DNA from: Antitrichia curtipendula
Lineage: Eukaryota; Streptophyta; Bryopsida; Hypnales; Leucodontaceae
Length of the DNA stretch: 64,000 nt
Direction: 5' to 3'
Assembly (NCBI GenBank): GCA_951230915.1
Contig: OX579637.1
Coordinates: 1,054,001 to 1,118,000 of the forward strand
Made by a program: the position numbers and the translations under genes. The notes beneath the pieces are model-generated. The model saw nothing but the letters and a program-made list of their open reading frames with translations, was not told where the DNA came from and did no database searches. Numbering within the stretch: the first letter of the stretch is position 1; each line of letters starts with the position of its first letter. Shown one piece after another: positions 12,221 to 23,599 of the stretch.

Positions 12221-12555
12221 CATGTAACGCCATTTTGTATTTTATCATATTTGTGTGAGATTTGAACGTGTAAATAAAATCCTTGGTTGTTTCACATTTG
12301 GAGCCCCATCGGCCTCTATAGGCTTGTCTTTTCTTGTTGGTGTTCTACACTTGTCACTCGTGGATGGCTGATAATGAAATTGTTTTTTTTTTTTCTGAGC
12401 TTCTCGTCCTCCAGATCCGGGGTGCCAATTTGACTGAACCGTCTCCTAAGTGAAGGTTGACTAGAAGTTTGCTTTCGGGGTCGGAAAAGTCTCTCTCAAA
12501 GGGATCGGAATCTATTGGGGGGAGCTGCGGTCCTGCGCCGGTTTTCAAACTCTAC

Positions 12556-13329
12556 ATGTTGCGACCGGCGGCGGACGCAGTGTCAGCGGCCATTGACTAT
12601 TCTAAAGGGGACATAGAAGACGGGGTCGTCGACAGTCCCCCGAGTCGTGGTCCGGGCAGGACCCCCATCTGCTCCCTGTCTCCGCTCAAACGGACAGTTT
12701 CGACTCGAGGAGGGTCGTTCTCCCCATCTTCCCGAGCAAACATCGCGACCAGCAGGCAGCTGAAACTGCCCGTTGGTGACACGTCTGAGCATCCTCGAGT
12801 CGGGGATGATGTCATAACGTGTGAACCATTGCCGTCCATCCTCAGAGGAGATATGAAGCGCAAATGTTCTTTTGCGGGGTACACAAAGAGTGAAGAGGTC
12901 GAGGCACAAGCTGAAGCTCGTGCACCTCGGTTCGAAGATAATACACGTAGGTCTTCTCCGTCTTCGGGAAGTAGGCGGCTGCCATCCGGTGACTCCCTTT
13001 TCCGTCAGAGGATCGTCAGAGACCATAGACGCTCATTGGACTCTATGTCGACTGGAAGTCGACTTCCAGCCATAAATACTGTAGATACTTCGATCACAAA
13101 ACCGCCTCTTGAGGGACCAAGATCTCCTTCTATTTCCGGCCCTGCTCTGACTTCCCGTAAGCCAAAACGTAAAGGGAGCGGATCAATGGATCAGGGGTTC
13201 TCTGGTGTAGTGGAGGTTAGAAGTGGGCCACAATTTGTTTCTCGACGCGACGATATCTTCAAAGGCCTCGCACTACTCAAAGCGGCAGAGGCAACAAAGT
13301 CCCACTGCACAACCCACATCGATGCATAG
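12556..13329 (+). CDS. Low-complexity Ser/Arg/Pro-rich ORF
   Basis: An open frame without stops runs from before 12,460; the first ATG is 12,556. The product is rich in Ser, Arg and Pro, with RSPS-like pieces and no recognised domain. It contains APRFEDNTR, similar to the DPRLED/PPRLED repeats in the family-F protein, and the DNA carries CGAGTCGGGGAT- and GACTCGAGGA-type motifs. It may be a disordered protein of the same element or a 3' exon of the FCP1-like gene. Coding status is uncertain. Confidence 0.35.
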   Translation: MLRPAADAVSAAIDYSKGDIEDGVVDSPPSRGPGRTPICSLSPLKRTVSTRGGSFSPSSRANIATSRQLKLPVGDTSEHPRVGDDVITCEPLPSILRGDMKRKCSFAGYTKSEEVEAQAEARAPRFEDNTRRSSPSSGSRRLPSGDSLFRQRIVRDHRRSLDSMSTGSRLPAINTVDTSITKPPLEGPRSPSISGPALTSRKPKRKGSGSMDQGFSGVVEVRSGPQFVSRRDDIFKGLALLKAAEATKSHCTTHIDA

Positions 13330-15316
13330 GCAAGCGGACAATATTTCCGATGGGTTGGACTTCTTGATCTGAATTTCTATTAATAGCATTGTAAATAGTG
13401 CATAGGCATAATATTTCGATACATAGAGTGCTTCTTGTACAGTAGGCCTCTATGTTTCTACACACATTGGATACTTTAAAGAGTTTATACTTCATGATTG
13501 CACTATAAGTGCCCTTGTAAGTAGGACTTACTTTTTTCTGCTGTATATGAAGTCCTGCGGAGTTCAAGCTTCCAGCATTTAATTTTCTGGGCACGTCTTG
13601 TGATCCATAGTTTTCTCATACTCTTATGTGTTGCTATAATTATATCCGCTCATTTTTAAATGGTTTCTTTGAAAATATTTAAAATTTTCAACTATAGGTG
13701 TTAGTTGGCTTTTATTTATCGTTGGGTTCAACTAATATTATTTTGTGGACTCCGCACTTCATTTTTCAAAGTCTCAAAATGCACATTTTGTCTTAATTTA
13801 ATGAATAAGGCCTTGTAGGTTCAAATCAATGTTCCCTACAGACTTTCTGAATTTGTTGTTCGGCTTGAGATTAACTTTGTAATCATAGAATCTATTACAC
13901 TTTAGGGTCATGTACTATGGTTAATTACTCGAGATACACTTTCTTAGGGGATGTCATTAAGGATTAGATACATAACTATTTGAATATCATGAAGTTTATT
14001 TATATATTTCTTGCCCTACAATTTATTGGACGTATGAGTTCATGACAGATCGTTTCTACCTATTTTGAAATTATTATTCGGATACTTTCATGTGCATAAT
14101 CACATTGCTACCATGGATGATTCATATAGACTCCATTGACGTGATTCAATACCTTCATGTAGTAGTACTATATATTTCCCATAGTTTGCTTACCCTTTAA
14201 TTCTCATACAATAGTTCAATAATTTCCTACTAATAGAATTTGCGGTTCACGTAGACCTAGATAACACTTGCAACGGAATATGGCCACGATGGGCAGAACT
14301 TGTTATTATACATCACAGCATAAACAGATTGAAAGGATTTTATATAAAATAATAATAAGTTCTATCCCTACTGTGCCTATCTTATGATATTCATAGAGTA
14401 CTTGTACCCTTCCAAATAAATGATTTATAGGATCATGTAGTCCTTGATACATATTGAACCGTAATTAGGATATTAACGACATTACTGTTACTCACTTCTC
14501 ACGTCCTGAAATGATTTGGGGAGATTCACCTACACTCATATATAGATCCACAGATATTGCCGATTTCATTGAGCATGTCCTTTATCCAATATAAATTAGT
14601 GATGATGATGATCATTTGGAGTCGTGTAGACATTATGCTAATTCACTTTGTTATGAGAAGACAAATGATTTTGTACAATTTTTTTTTTGGAATTTCATTT
14701 GGAGGATACGACTAGTTACTTATAAGGCATTGATTTGTTTACTTCTGTTGAATGATCAATACTTTCAATTCCATTTCACTTTTAGCCCTCATGAAGGCGT
14801 TGCAGTGGAAGATTTGATTAGTCCAGTCAGACTTTAGCGTGTCATAATATCTAGGAGGGTAGCGCAATTTGTTCTGTCATAGTTGGATGCTCTATTTTGT
14901 TTCGTTCGATGGCTAGAAATAATCTCTGACTACGCCGCCTAGCACATCATTAATACATTGATTAGTGGACGCACCATTTCCTCATTTTTACGGATTCATA
15001 TGTTATTTCTATTGTCGGAGGGCCCCTATTTATCACTTGATCAGTACTGGTGAATAGTATGCTACCGCAACCTTCTTCCAATGCAACTTTGAAGGGTGGT
15101 AATGCAACATAGCGCTTACAACCTTTGAACTACGCGTAGCAAAACCATTCGATTTTGGTATATCACTCAATCGACCACCGGATGTGTGTATAGGGGTACT
15201 CAACGCGTTTTAGCGGTCACTCCTTCTCTTGTACTCAATTTGGGTAGGGTTTTCAAAGGAAAAGAGCATTACTGTGCATTTTGGGTAGGGATTGAAAGGT
15301 GAATGAATTTGTAATC
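13330..15316. other. AT-rich stretch without a supported gene
   Basis: About 2 kb of AT-rich sequence lies between the Ser/Arg-rich ORF and the MULE pseudogene. Open frames are short. No repeat array or RNA gene is seen. It may contain the 5' part of the MULE, but no terminal inverted repeat could be picked out. Confidence 0.4.
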
Positions 15317-16462
15317 ATGACCCATGAATTGCACATAGTTGCTATGGCAGACTTTTTGGAATTGGTCGTTGTTAGTGCAAACAGAGGGGAAGTCCCAATT
15401 CTTTTTCCAGTTGCCTATGACGGGTTCGCTATTGTGTTGGCTTCTTGGTTAGCTTCAAGGTTCCAACTGAGAGAGGACTCTGTGTGTGTTGACAAAGAGG
15501 TTTTTGAGCAGGAGTCGGGCATTCTCATTCACACTGTTGGTCAACTTTCTGCGATAGAAGATGGTACCAACGTCTGGCGTCTTGAGCCGAGGAAGTACAG
15601 AGCATACGGAGTTCAAATGCTACTGGTAGCAGTGGATGAAGTCGGATGCACCCTATGCCTGTCTTCAACGTCGTCTTTTCAGACGCCACCATTGCTCCGT
15701 GTGAAGGTAGAGTCTCATGTCGACAATGTCATAATTTTGAATTCAAATTCTGATCGCAACTCTTCTGAGCATGTTTTGAACATGCAGACATCGTTTTCGG
15801 TGTCAGCATTACCCACTCTTTCTAGCCTTCCATGTTGTTTGTTGTCAAATTCATGCACAAATAGTGGATCCGTTATAGATCGTCTGCGTCAATTACGGGT
15901 TCAGAAGGGGTGTCAGAACATGCTATCCAAGATTGACTATGAGAGTATAAGCATTCAAAAAGTTATTACGTTGCCTCCAAGCTTCAATGGGAATATTATA
16001 TTTGAGTTGTCGGCACTAGATACGGGATGCTCTATATCTCAAGCCAAGCAGATGTCTAGAATGGACAAGCGTTACGACGGGCACGTCTGGTCAAAAACAA
16101 TGACAACACATATCAATAATCGTATGGGCTTGACGATTCGCACAGTTGTGTGCCTTGGGCATCTTAGATGAAATAATGCAAGTTGCAAGTTTTTCTCTCA
16201 TGTTAATCAGATTGAAACTGTGAATGAGTTAGAATGGAACGGATTGTCTCCATCTGCCGTCAATGTTGGAGATCTGCATTTGCCAAGGTCATCACTTGTC
16301 TGCAAAATTTGCAAACAACTTCCATCGTGTATTGCAAAATGTTCTGTTAGGGCATACTATGTCCTGGGAAGTATTGGGATGACTCAAGCGTTTGTACACC
16401 TGGGAGTTCACGAACATCCCGTTAAGGATGGGGAACTGAGGGACATCCAGGAGAGAACTAGA

Positions 16463-16470
16463 GTCCTAAT
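16463..16470. repeat. Target-site duplication, left copy (MITE)
   Basis: GTCCTAAT directly precedes the element and is repeated exactly at 16,927-16,934. The 8-bp length is diagnostic of hAT insertion. Confidence 0.9.
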
Positions 16471-16657
16471 CAGGGTTGTCCCTGTCATGTCCTGTCAGTC
16501 CGTCAGGATGTCCGGACGGACGTCAGGATTCAACCCCGGCGTCCGTTAGGATCCAGAATTTTTTTTTTTTTTTTTTTTTGTGGACAGTCTGTCCGTCCTG
16601 TGGACGGCTAGTCCGTCCCTGTGGACGGCCGGCCGGCCAGGTCGACGGCCAGGCCGT

Positions 16658-16689
<32 letters not shown>

Positions 16690-16926
16690 TTTTTTTTTTT
16701 TGGACGGCTGGTCCGTCCCTGTGGACAGCCGGCCGGCCCTGTTGACGGCTGGCCGTCCCTGTGGACAGACGGTCCGTTCAGGTTGACGGATAGGCCGTCC
16801 TTGAAAAAAAAAAAAAAAAAAATTTCTGATCCTGACACAATTCGGACGCGTCAGGACGCGTCCGGACTGACGCCGACGGGCATCCGGACGTGAAAACCCC
16901 ATGTCACGTCCGAATAGACAACCCTG
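16471..16926. mobile_element. Non-autonomous hAT element (MITE), 456 bp
   Basis: The element begins CAGGGTTGTC and ends GACAACCCTG, a perfect 10-bp terminal inverted repeat. It is flanked by the 8-bp duplication GTCCTAAT. Removing the element plus one duplication rejoins the MULE reading frame (TRVLI followed by GEQMEK), which confirms the boundaries. It has no coding capacity. The interior contains many GGACGG/CCGTCC repeats and two modules that each run T-tract, GGACGG cluster, A-tract (about 16,559-16,687 and 16,688-16,822), a duplicated hairpin-like design. Termini and repeats match the giant hAT at 33,524-49,567, whose transposase family may have mobilised it. Confidence 0.93.
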
Positions 16927-16934
16927 GTCCTAAT
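16927..16934. repeat. Target-site duplication, right copy (MITE)
   Basis: GTCCTAAT, identical to 16,463-16,470. Confidence 0.9.
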
Positions 16935-19749
16935 TGGTGAACAGATGGAGAAAACGCCGATGGCAACAAATTCCTCTATAGTTCTGGAGGCTACAAAAGA
17001 ATTCTTTGGCGAATTGATCTTCAACCAAGACAAAGTGCATCCGAAACAACTGAGCTTTGATGACCTTGTTCCCGTCCTGGATAAATGTAAGTACTTTAGT
17101 TCCCCAAGTATTCGGAATGAAGTTACATCGTTTAAAAGTCTCAGGAGATTGGGTGTCACTGATAGCATTATAATGTTGAGAGGATCAAGCACTTGGGCGT
17201 TTATTCAACAAAGCAAGTTTCCAGGACAAGGAACTGAGGCGGATAAAGTATTTTTCTTCAAAATGTCAGAAGTTGGTCCGGGAAGTGGAGTGGATTTAAT
17301 AAAGCGAATGCAAGAAGGTGGTGACCTTCAGGACTCATGGACGATGTTCAATCACGTGAAAAGAATAAAGGGGTGGACCACGATGGCATGCCATGTTTAT
17401 AATTTCATGTACTACCGCATTATGACTATCGTGATTTGCAACATGCAATCTGAGGATACAACCGCCCAGATCTTATTTTGGAGGAATTTAAATGCTATCC
17501 TCACAAGACATGCTGTGATAGACACCCAGTTTAAGGGATTCATGGTAGACAGCGCTTAAGCAAATTGGAATGCTGTTAGGACAATTTATGGTTCAGGAGA
17601 TAGTAGCGTGGCTATGGAAAATTGTGAAAGAACATGCTTTTTTCATTGGATACAATAAGTGGCTTCAGCAATCCGGCAATCGTAGAAACAATCTGTACAT
17701 AGCGACGGTAGATGATTTTGTTAGAGCATTCATGCAAATGGTGAGGTTTTACCAATATTTGAAGGGTAATGAAGCCAGCACCGGTCCGGGGAAGGAAGAA
17801 CTAATGCTCCGAGCTACCCAATGATCGGCACAAAGAAGCGGGAATCCAAAAGTGCTGACTGAAGCTATTTCAAGCATCTCAAGAGTTGAAGAATTTGTGA
17901 ATAGAGAGCCGCAACCAGAGGGTGAAGAAATCTCCGGATCTCATAAGTGCAAGGCAGACATGCCTTGGGGATGCGACCGAGATTCGCATAGGCCGGACAA
18001 AGTCAATTTTTCGCGTCCCCAAATCCAAACGAGATCATCAAGAGCATCAACAAGTATGGTCCACTTGAATCCGATCATTGAAGATGACTCTGCCGGAATG
18101 GATGTGGATATTGAAGGACTTCTTAAAAATGATGTGAATTTGGAGCGTACAAGTACTGCACCATCCACTCACGTATCATGTGTCCAGGAGACAGAGGTTG
18201 ACAAAACTTAGTAGCATATTGCCAAACTACTAAAGGCATCCGCAAAGGCATGCTTTACTGATCAAGCAATTATGAAGAAGAAGTGTACTTCTCAAATAGT
18301 ATAGAACAGCAAACCTACAGCAACTCCAACTTATACAGGTATGATGGTCAATTACAGGAAAAATTGTAATGATTGAATGGAGTTTTGTTTTTGCAACGAC
18401 GACATTGAACGGTGTGTGAAGGGATATTGAAGGAAGTGGGTGTTAGCTGTACCACCTGTTCCAAATATTTGGCCTGTTCAAATTGAAACCAAACTTTCCT
18501 CAGCTGAGATTTTAGCACTCGAAGCGGCGGGATTTCAACTTCTACAACGACAGGTCATTTCACCATGACGACTCTTTGGTGGAGATGCTACAATAGGATT
18601 GGTGCGTGATTATCCAATTCCGTCTAGTCTAGATGAGTATCCCAAAACTTGAGCGGGTAAGCTCATTAGATGGAATCCAAAGGCCCCAACAACGAAGCAT
18701 CAAAACAACTGTGCTTCGTCATTGACTCTTGAAGCACGCATTGAAAATGTAACCATGGTCCCTCATCCTAGATTTGGGTGCACTATTTCAGTAATTTCTG
18801 GTATGGAGCCTTGTACAGAACAATACATGCTAACAATATCATCATTTCTAGATTGTACCTATCCTTATATTCAAGGAGGTGAAACTGAAGTGTTTAAGAA
18901 AGCGGGGGACATGGGCTAATTGTAAACATTTGTATTTCATTTTTATAGTCGTTTGCAACTTACAGTGCGAATCAGATGGCTTCATTTATGCCGCAAGCTT
19001 TAGCTTTAATGAAGTAAAGGCAGTTCTTCTCCGAAGGATACTCAGCTATGTTCGTTCCAGTTAGTTTATGTGCAGTAAGACAACAGTAGTCTCTGTGTGT
19101 ACTGCACTTTTCTATAAAATTGAATAGTGAGACTACGAGAGCCACTACTTGCGTACAGTATTTGTCATTGTCTTTCATTGCAGATCTGCTTATATTGTCA
19201 TGAATGACTACATTACGTCTCGAAGTAGGTAATGTTTTGACATCAGACGTATTTCTACTTTCATTTAGTCGGATATTATCCTTTTCTCAAACCCTAAACC
19301 CGATGTTTGCGGAACAAGTGTTTCTGTACAAAACAAGAATGAATTTTGTAGATAATTGGCCTCACAAATTGGCAGGGTCGTCAATGACTTTAATATCCCA
19401 ATAGTAATAAATAGAGATGAGGTCTATTGTTATAAAGATGCCTAAATCCACCCATCCGTCCACCACGGTTATAGAAGGGCTTATTACCATGGTCATAGGC
19501 ACCATATGATTGAAGTTCCAATTTGTGCAACGTAACTAATAATGACGCTAAACATATTATGTTTTTAGTATAGCTAAACTTCTTCTAAGTCCCCACCTCA
19601 AACATCCCTTTCAAATCACTACATCAGTTTATGCATGAATTATCTTCAAATTTATCACTTGTTTGTCTAATTGTTTCCTCCCCCCCTATTTTGCATAGAT
19701 TTCTTGCACTCCCATGTATTTTGTCATCAAATTCAGTGTAATCTTTTCA

Positions 19750-20500
19750 TGCAATGCCAATGAATGTTGCATCTTCGGTCATCCAAATTTTTAATCCGCA
19801 TTTATCCATTTGTTTTATTTCTGTCAATGAATTTGTTCCATCGTTGCCACCCCATTTACCAGCTTCTTACGTACATACTAATCCTAAACTTGCTTGCACC
19901 TATATGTTTGAACCTCTGTCACCTAGTTTTTCATCTATGATGACTCAGTTATGTTATCCAGAGTCATCCATTTTTTCATCCATGTTCATCCTTTCTTTCA
20001 TCCCATTTCCATCCACATTCTTCCATTTATTCTAGCATCCTTCATAGAATGTGTCATCACTTGTCATCCAAGCTTTCTAACCTTAGTCCTCTACATCCAT
20101 AAAAATCTGGCACACACATTCAAATTTTTGGGCAATCCACAGTCGTCCATCCTTTTTATACACATTCATCCATTTTTGTCATCCATAGTCATCCATCATT
20201 TTCATCTGCAGTCATCAAGTTTTCATCCACATTCATCCAAATTTTTCAACCACAATCATCCAAAATATTCATTTTGGGACATCCCGATTTTTTCATCCAC
20301 ATTCATCTAATTTTCTCAAAATTTTTCATCCCATTTTTTTGAATTTCTCATCCAATTTTCATTCCATTCTATGAAAATTTCCATGACTTCCATCCACTTT
20401 TTTTAAAAATCCTGTCCATTTTTCAAAACCCTATCCAAAATCCCTGCTCACCGCTCACCAATCCACGCTCCACACTTACATACTAGCTACGTTGCCGGTA
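19750..20500. repeat. TCATCC-rich array with CGCTCC...TAGCTACGTTG end
   Basis: From about 19,950 to 20,400 the plus strand is dominated by TTCATCCA / TCATCCATTTTT units with loose spacing. The array ends in CTCACC/CGCTCC words and then CATACTAGCTACGTTG near 20,495. The same array and ending follow the second MULE copy (52,440-53,250). Open frames within it are simple products of the repeat. It is interpreted as the 3' subterminal region of the MULE. Confidence 0.65.
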
Positions 20501-20751
20501 TGCTTCGATTAAAATGACAAGAAAAAGGAATGATAGGCCAACAAATCAGCATGTCTATAAAAACCAACAAAAAAGTGACCAAATGACCTAACACAAAATC
20601 CGGCCAACGGTCTAACTAACCATTTCGGGCAAACCGAAAAGCCGTTAACATCCTAAAAGTCCGGAACTTCAGTTCCCACATCCAGACTACCTGTTTCGGA
20701 AAGTACTAACCGGATAAAATCCTAACTATCAAAAACTGCAAACCAAAGTAG

Positions 20752-22599
20752 CTACTTGCGTGCTTTCTTCGATGAAGATTCAGCCCTCGTAGTAGCAGCA
20801 ATCGCCTTCTGGGTAGGTTTCTTTGGCGGAGTCTTCTTGGTTGCGGACCGGGTCCAAATTGTGGGCGGATCCGACTCCGTTTCTGTCTTTGATTGGGAGT
20901 GGGATTTGGCTGACTCCTCTTCCGTCTCCTCAATCTTCGTCGGCTCCTCAATCCTTGTATTCTTCTGTCGGGTTGCCTTGGTCTTCATGAGGTTGATGAA
21001 GTTGCTCGCTGGATTTGCAGGGGGAGGAGTTGGTTGCATGTGACTGAACCTTTCCAGATCGATCCGGGCTGGGTTCCGCACAGTTGCTGCCATAAAAGTT
21101 CCGGCTTCAATCTCGCCAGGCAGAAGAGGGGGTACTAGATTTACCACTGGTTGTCTTCTAGAAGATTCATCCGGACCGGTGGTCTGAGTTCCAGCTTTTT
21201 TGGGCGTCCCACTAGGATCCGAAAGGGAAACCAGGTGTGTCATTACTTCCGTACTCCTCCCCTTACCCAAGGATGTTCCGGCACCCGGTGTGTCTTGAAA
21301 TTCCCTTTCCAGCAGGTCCGCGAATATGGCCTGGTCTAGTAGGAGAGGGTCGAGGCTCTTGATCAATTGCCGCATCTCCTTGAGCACTCCTTCAATTCGG
21401 GCCTCGAAGTCGGTCAAAACATTCACCACCTTCGTTCCAGAGATGTAGCCTTGTGTCACCATCTCGGAATTCTACAGATTGGCTCTTAAAATCGTTGCGA
21501 TAGGAAGATCCACCGGCTCCTTCAGTTTCTAGACAAGGCCCATTGCCTCCGTTGCCTTCCGGTTTGCTACGTGCATCTTCCATTCCGACCAGATGTGTTG
21601 GTTCTGGTAGTGGTTCCACTCTTTTTGTAGAATCCGGATTTGAGTGTGCAGTTGTTAGATTTCCTCCGAATCAGATCTCCGGTCAATGGCTTTTAGGATC
21701 TCCGCTTCTTTCTTCACTCCTAGCCTGCTACATACTTCCCGGATGAGGGTCACCATCCGATCGTTCACCTTCTTTGTAGCCCTCAACCAGTGAACGGTGG
21801 TCTCGACCGAATTTATTTCTGGATTCGGATTTTGGGGTAGGCAAGATCCTCCAGCTTCTTGCTTCCCCTGTATTCTCCGGTTGGTAGATTTCCGGCTGCT
21901 GGACCCGGCCTTCTCCGGAGTAATGTGTGTAGTTTCCGGAACGTCTTCTTCCTCCGACTCCGTTTGATTTGGTTCCTCTTCAGGAAGCAATCCGTACTTG
22001 AGGAGGTTCTCCCCTTTCCGGTACATCAATTGCTTCGGCTCGCTTAGGATTTCATGCCAGTGGTATATGTGGAAAAAGTAGGAATTAATAGGGCTTGACT
22101 TCCTCCCTGCAATAGTCCCGGCTAACTTATCCACTAGAGCTTCAAATATGGTTTTTGCCACCGTTATGGTAATCTGGATGGGCTTTTCTAGATATAAGAT
22201 GGGGATTAGGAACTTTAATAGTTGTTGATCCCGGGGGATGATGCAGTTGCTCATGGCATATCCCTCCATTGAATCAGTCGAGTTCCAGAATCTATCTGTA
22301 GCATACTTTTTTGTTCGACTGGTCCATCTGGCCCCTCTATCTACTGCAAAGTAGCAAGGTTCCGGAGTCCATACTTTCGGACGACCCCTCACTGTCAACT
22401 GATATTGATTGGGAACTCCGTAAAGGAGTTCCTCAATCATCCCCTCACTACGGATATTCCACGGCCTGTGCAGAAATCCGAGACAACCCATGGCTGTCAG
22501 ATCTTCCTCCAACTCATAATGACGTTTCGGATGGTACGGAATCAGCAGATTGACACTCCGGGTTGTCACTGTCGGTTTCCGGATCATGGTTTCCATCAT
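20752..22599 (-). pseudogene. Family-G protein, copy 2, three in-frame stops
   Basis: ATG 22,599 opens a 615-codon frame homologous to copy 1. It shares the N-terminal domain (LEEDLTAMGCLGFLHRPW), the central LIPILYLEKPIQITITVAK and YFFHIYHWHEIL. After residue 314 a TAA (21,655-21,657) interrupts, then TAG at 21,529-21,531 and TAG at 21,472-21,474. The same frame continues through a helical region (VLTDFEARIEGVLKEMRQLI) and a Lys/Pro/Ser tail ending SSSKKARK, close to the SSSKNPKKAK end of copy 3. Every stop could come from a Gln codon by one C-to-T change. No catalytic motif is recognised; the basic tail suggests nucleic-acid binding or nuclear location. The promoter resembles that of copy 1. 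Confidence 0.65.
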
Positions 22600-22736
22600 A
22601 CTAAGACACCTGGATGCATGTCGCACCAGCCTCCTTTCCTCTTCCTATCACAATCCTATCTCACCATTCTTTCACTCACTAAGCGTACTCGCAAAAAACT
22701 GCAGAGAAAAGAGAAGGAATGAGAATGGCGGCGGGG

Positions 22737-22745
22737 TTTAAATAG
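22737..22745 (-). promoter_or_regulatory. TATA-like box of family-G copy 2
   Basis: On the minus strand it reads CTATTTAAA, about 140 bp upstream of ATG 22,599, followed by a GC-rich CCCCGCCGCC stretch. Spacing and sequence match copy 1. Confidence 0.5.
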
Positions 22746-22979
22746 TAACTGGAAACCCTAAGTTCCCGACCCGACGAAGTTCCCATAAGTTCCCTAGCCA
22801 GAACTCCCTACGATCCAAAACTTACGGCTTTCCGACTACTAGTTCCGGAACACTGTTTTATCCTAAATACAATTTTAATCTTCCTAAGAAAGTACTTTTT
22901 TCTAATTCTAGTTTTTAGTATCTAATTTCCTATACCTACGCAAAAATTTCAAAATCTTCCTCCTATTTACCCCTATATT

Positions 22980-23597
22980 ATGCATTATTTTGAGGTTCCA
23001 GATGTTATGTCTCGCCACAATCAATGTCAAGGTTGTGAAGAGCCTCTCTTGCTTCTCTTCTAACTTCAAAGATTGTACCAGTTGTTGAAGAGTTGCATGT
23101 AATTTGCCAAATCCGAAACTAGTAAACCAAGAGGGATGCACTATTGTACCCCAAGATGTACCTACGCAGTGACTAGAAACTCCAAACCAGACCCCCGTGC
23201 ACCATGGATGATATAAGTAGCCGCATATGCACACTATAATGTCTTTGCGGGGAAATCTGATGAAGCAAAGTGCACAAGTTGTCAAAGAAATGCTGTCAAA
23301 ATTGGAAACAGTCTTGGGCTCAAATTGAGAGCACAAAGGACGTGGTCTCAAATCCACTCCAACTTCACCTCTCTTCATTTTAGCAATTTGGGATGACAAG
23401 GCATCAAATTGCCTCTTCAAACACTTCTCCCTAGTTTCAAGATTTTTGTACTTCAAATTACATTGTTCCAATTCCAGTACTGCTGCATTATAATCGATCA
23501 AAGCGTCCTTTATCATCTCATTGTATGCTTCCAATTTATCCGAGGCAACTTCCACGTCTTCCGCTTCATGCTGTAGCTTCAGAACTTTGCCTTTCAA
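22980..23597 (-). pseudogene. Inverted fragment of the coiled-coil/zinc-finger gene
   Basis: This segment is homologous to about 31,617-32,190 on the plus strand. It has the same coiled coil (KVLKLQHEAEDVEVASDKLEA), LKRQFDALSSQIAKMKRGEV and Cys/His finger (CALCF...CICGYLYHPWC). A CGH-to-CGY change removes a presumed zinc-ligand His. Homology begins abruptly at the AAAG.CAAAGTTCTGAAG junction and ends after TTGACATTGA, so only an internal piece was copied. No start exon is present. It sits just upstream of the family-G copy 2 promoter. Confidence 0.65.
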
Positions 23598-23599
23598 TC

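Larger units (their letters stand above)
15317..19064 (+). pseudogene. MULE-type transposase pseudogene, interrupted by a hAT MITE
   Basis: The frame from ATG 15,317 has an N-terminal domain (to about 15,720) and a Cys/His-rich region (CLGHLR.NNASCKFF; a TGA at 16,169-16,171 stands where a Cys fits). The transposase core is at 16,945-17,600 (ILFWRNLNAIL, FKGFMVDSA*ANWNAV, ERTCFFHW). The C-terminal third is homologous to the open copy at 50,154-51,605. Lesions are a 456-bp hAT insertion at 16,471-16,926, TAA at 17,557-17,559 where the motif calls for Gln, a frameshift near 17,565, and several further stops. The SWIM zinc finger is broken: the second Cys is Tyr at about 18,860, and the final Cys/His pair is out of frame. 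MULE transposases cut and paste DNA with a DDE nuclease; this copy cannot. A TCATCC array follows 0.7 kb downstream, as it does after the other copy. Confidence 0.75.

Noticed and set aside
16476..16902. Several open frames of 70-90 codons inside the MITE
   Set aside because: They consist of poly-Lys, poly-Phe and repeat translation from A/T tracts and GGACGG units, in both strands.
19951..20310. 120-codon Phe/His/Ser-rich frame as a gene
   Set aside because: It is translation of the TCATCC array; the same happens at 52,488-53,166.
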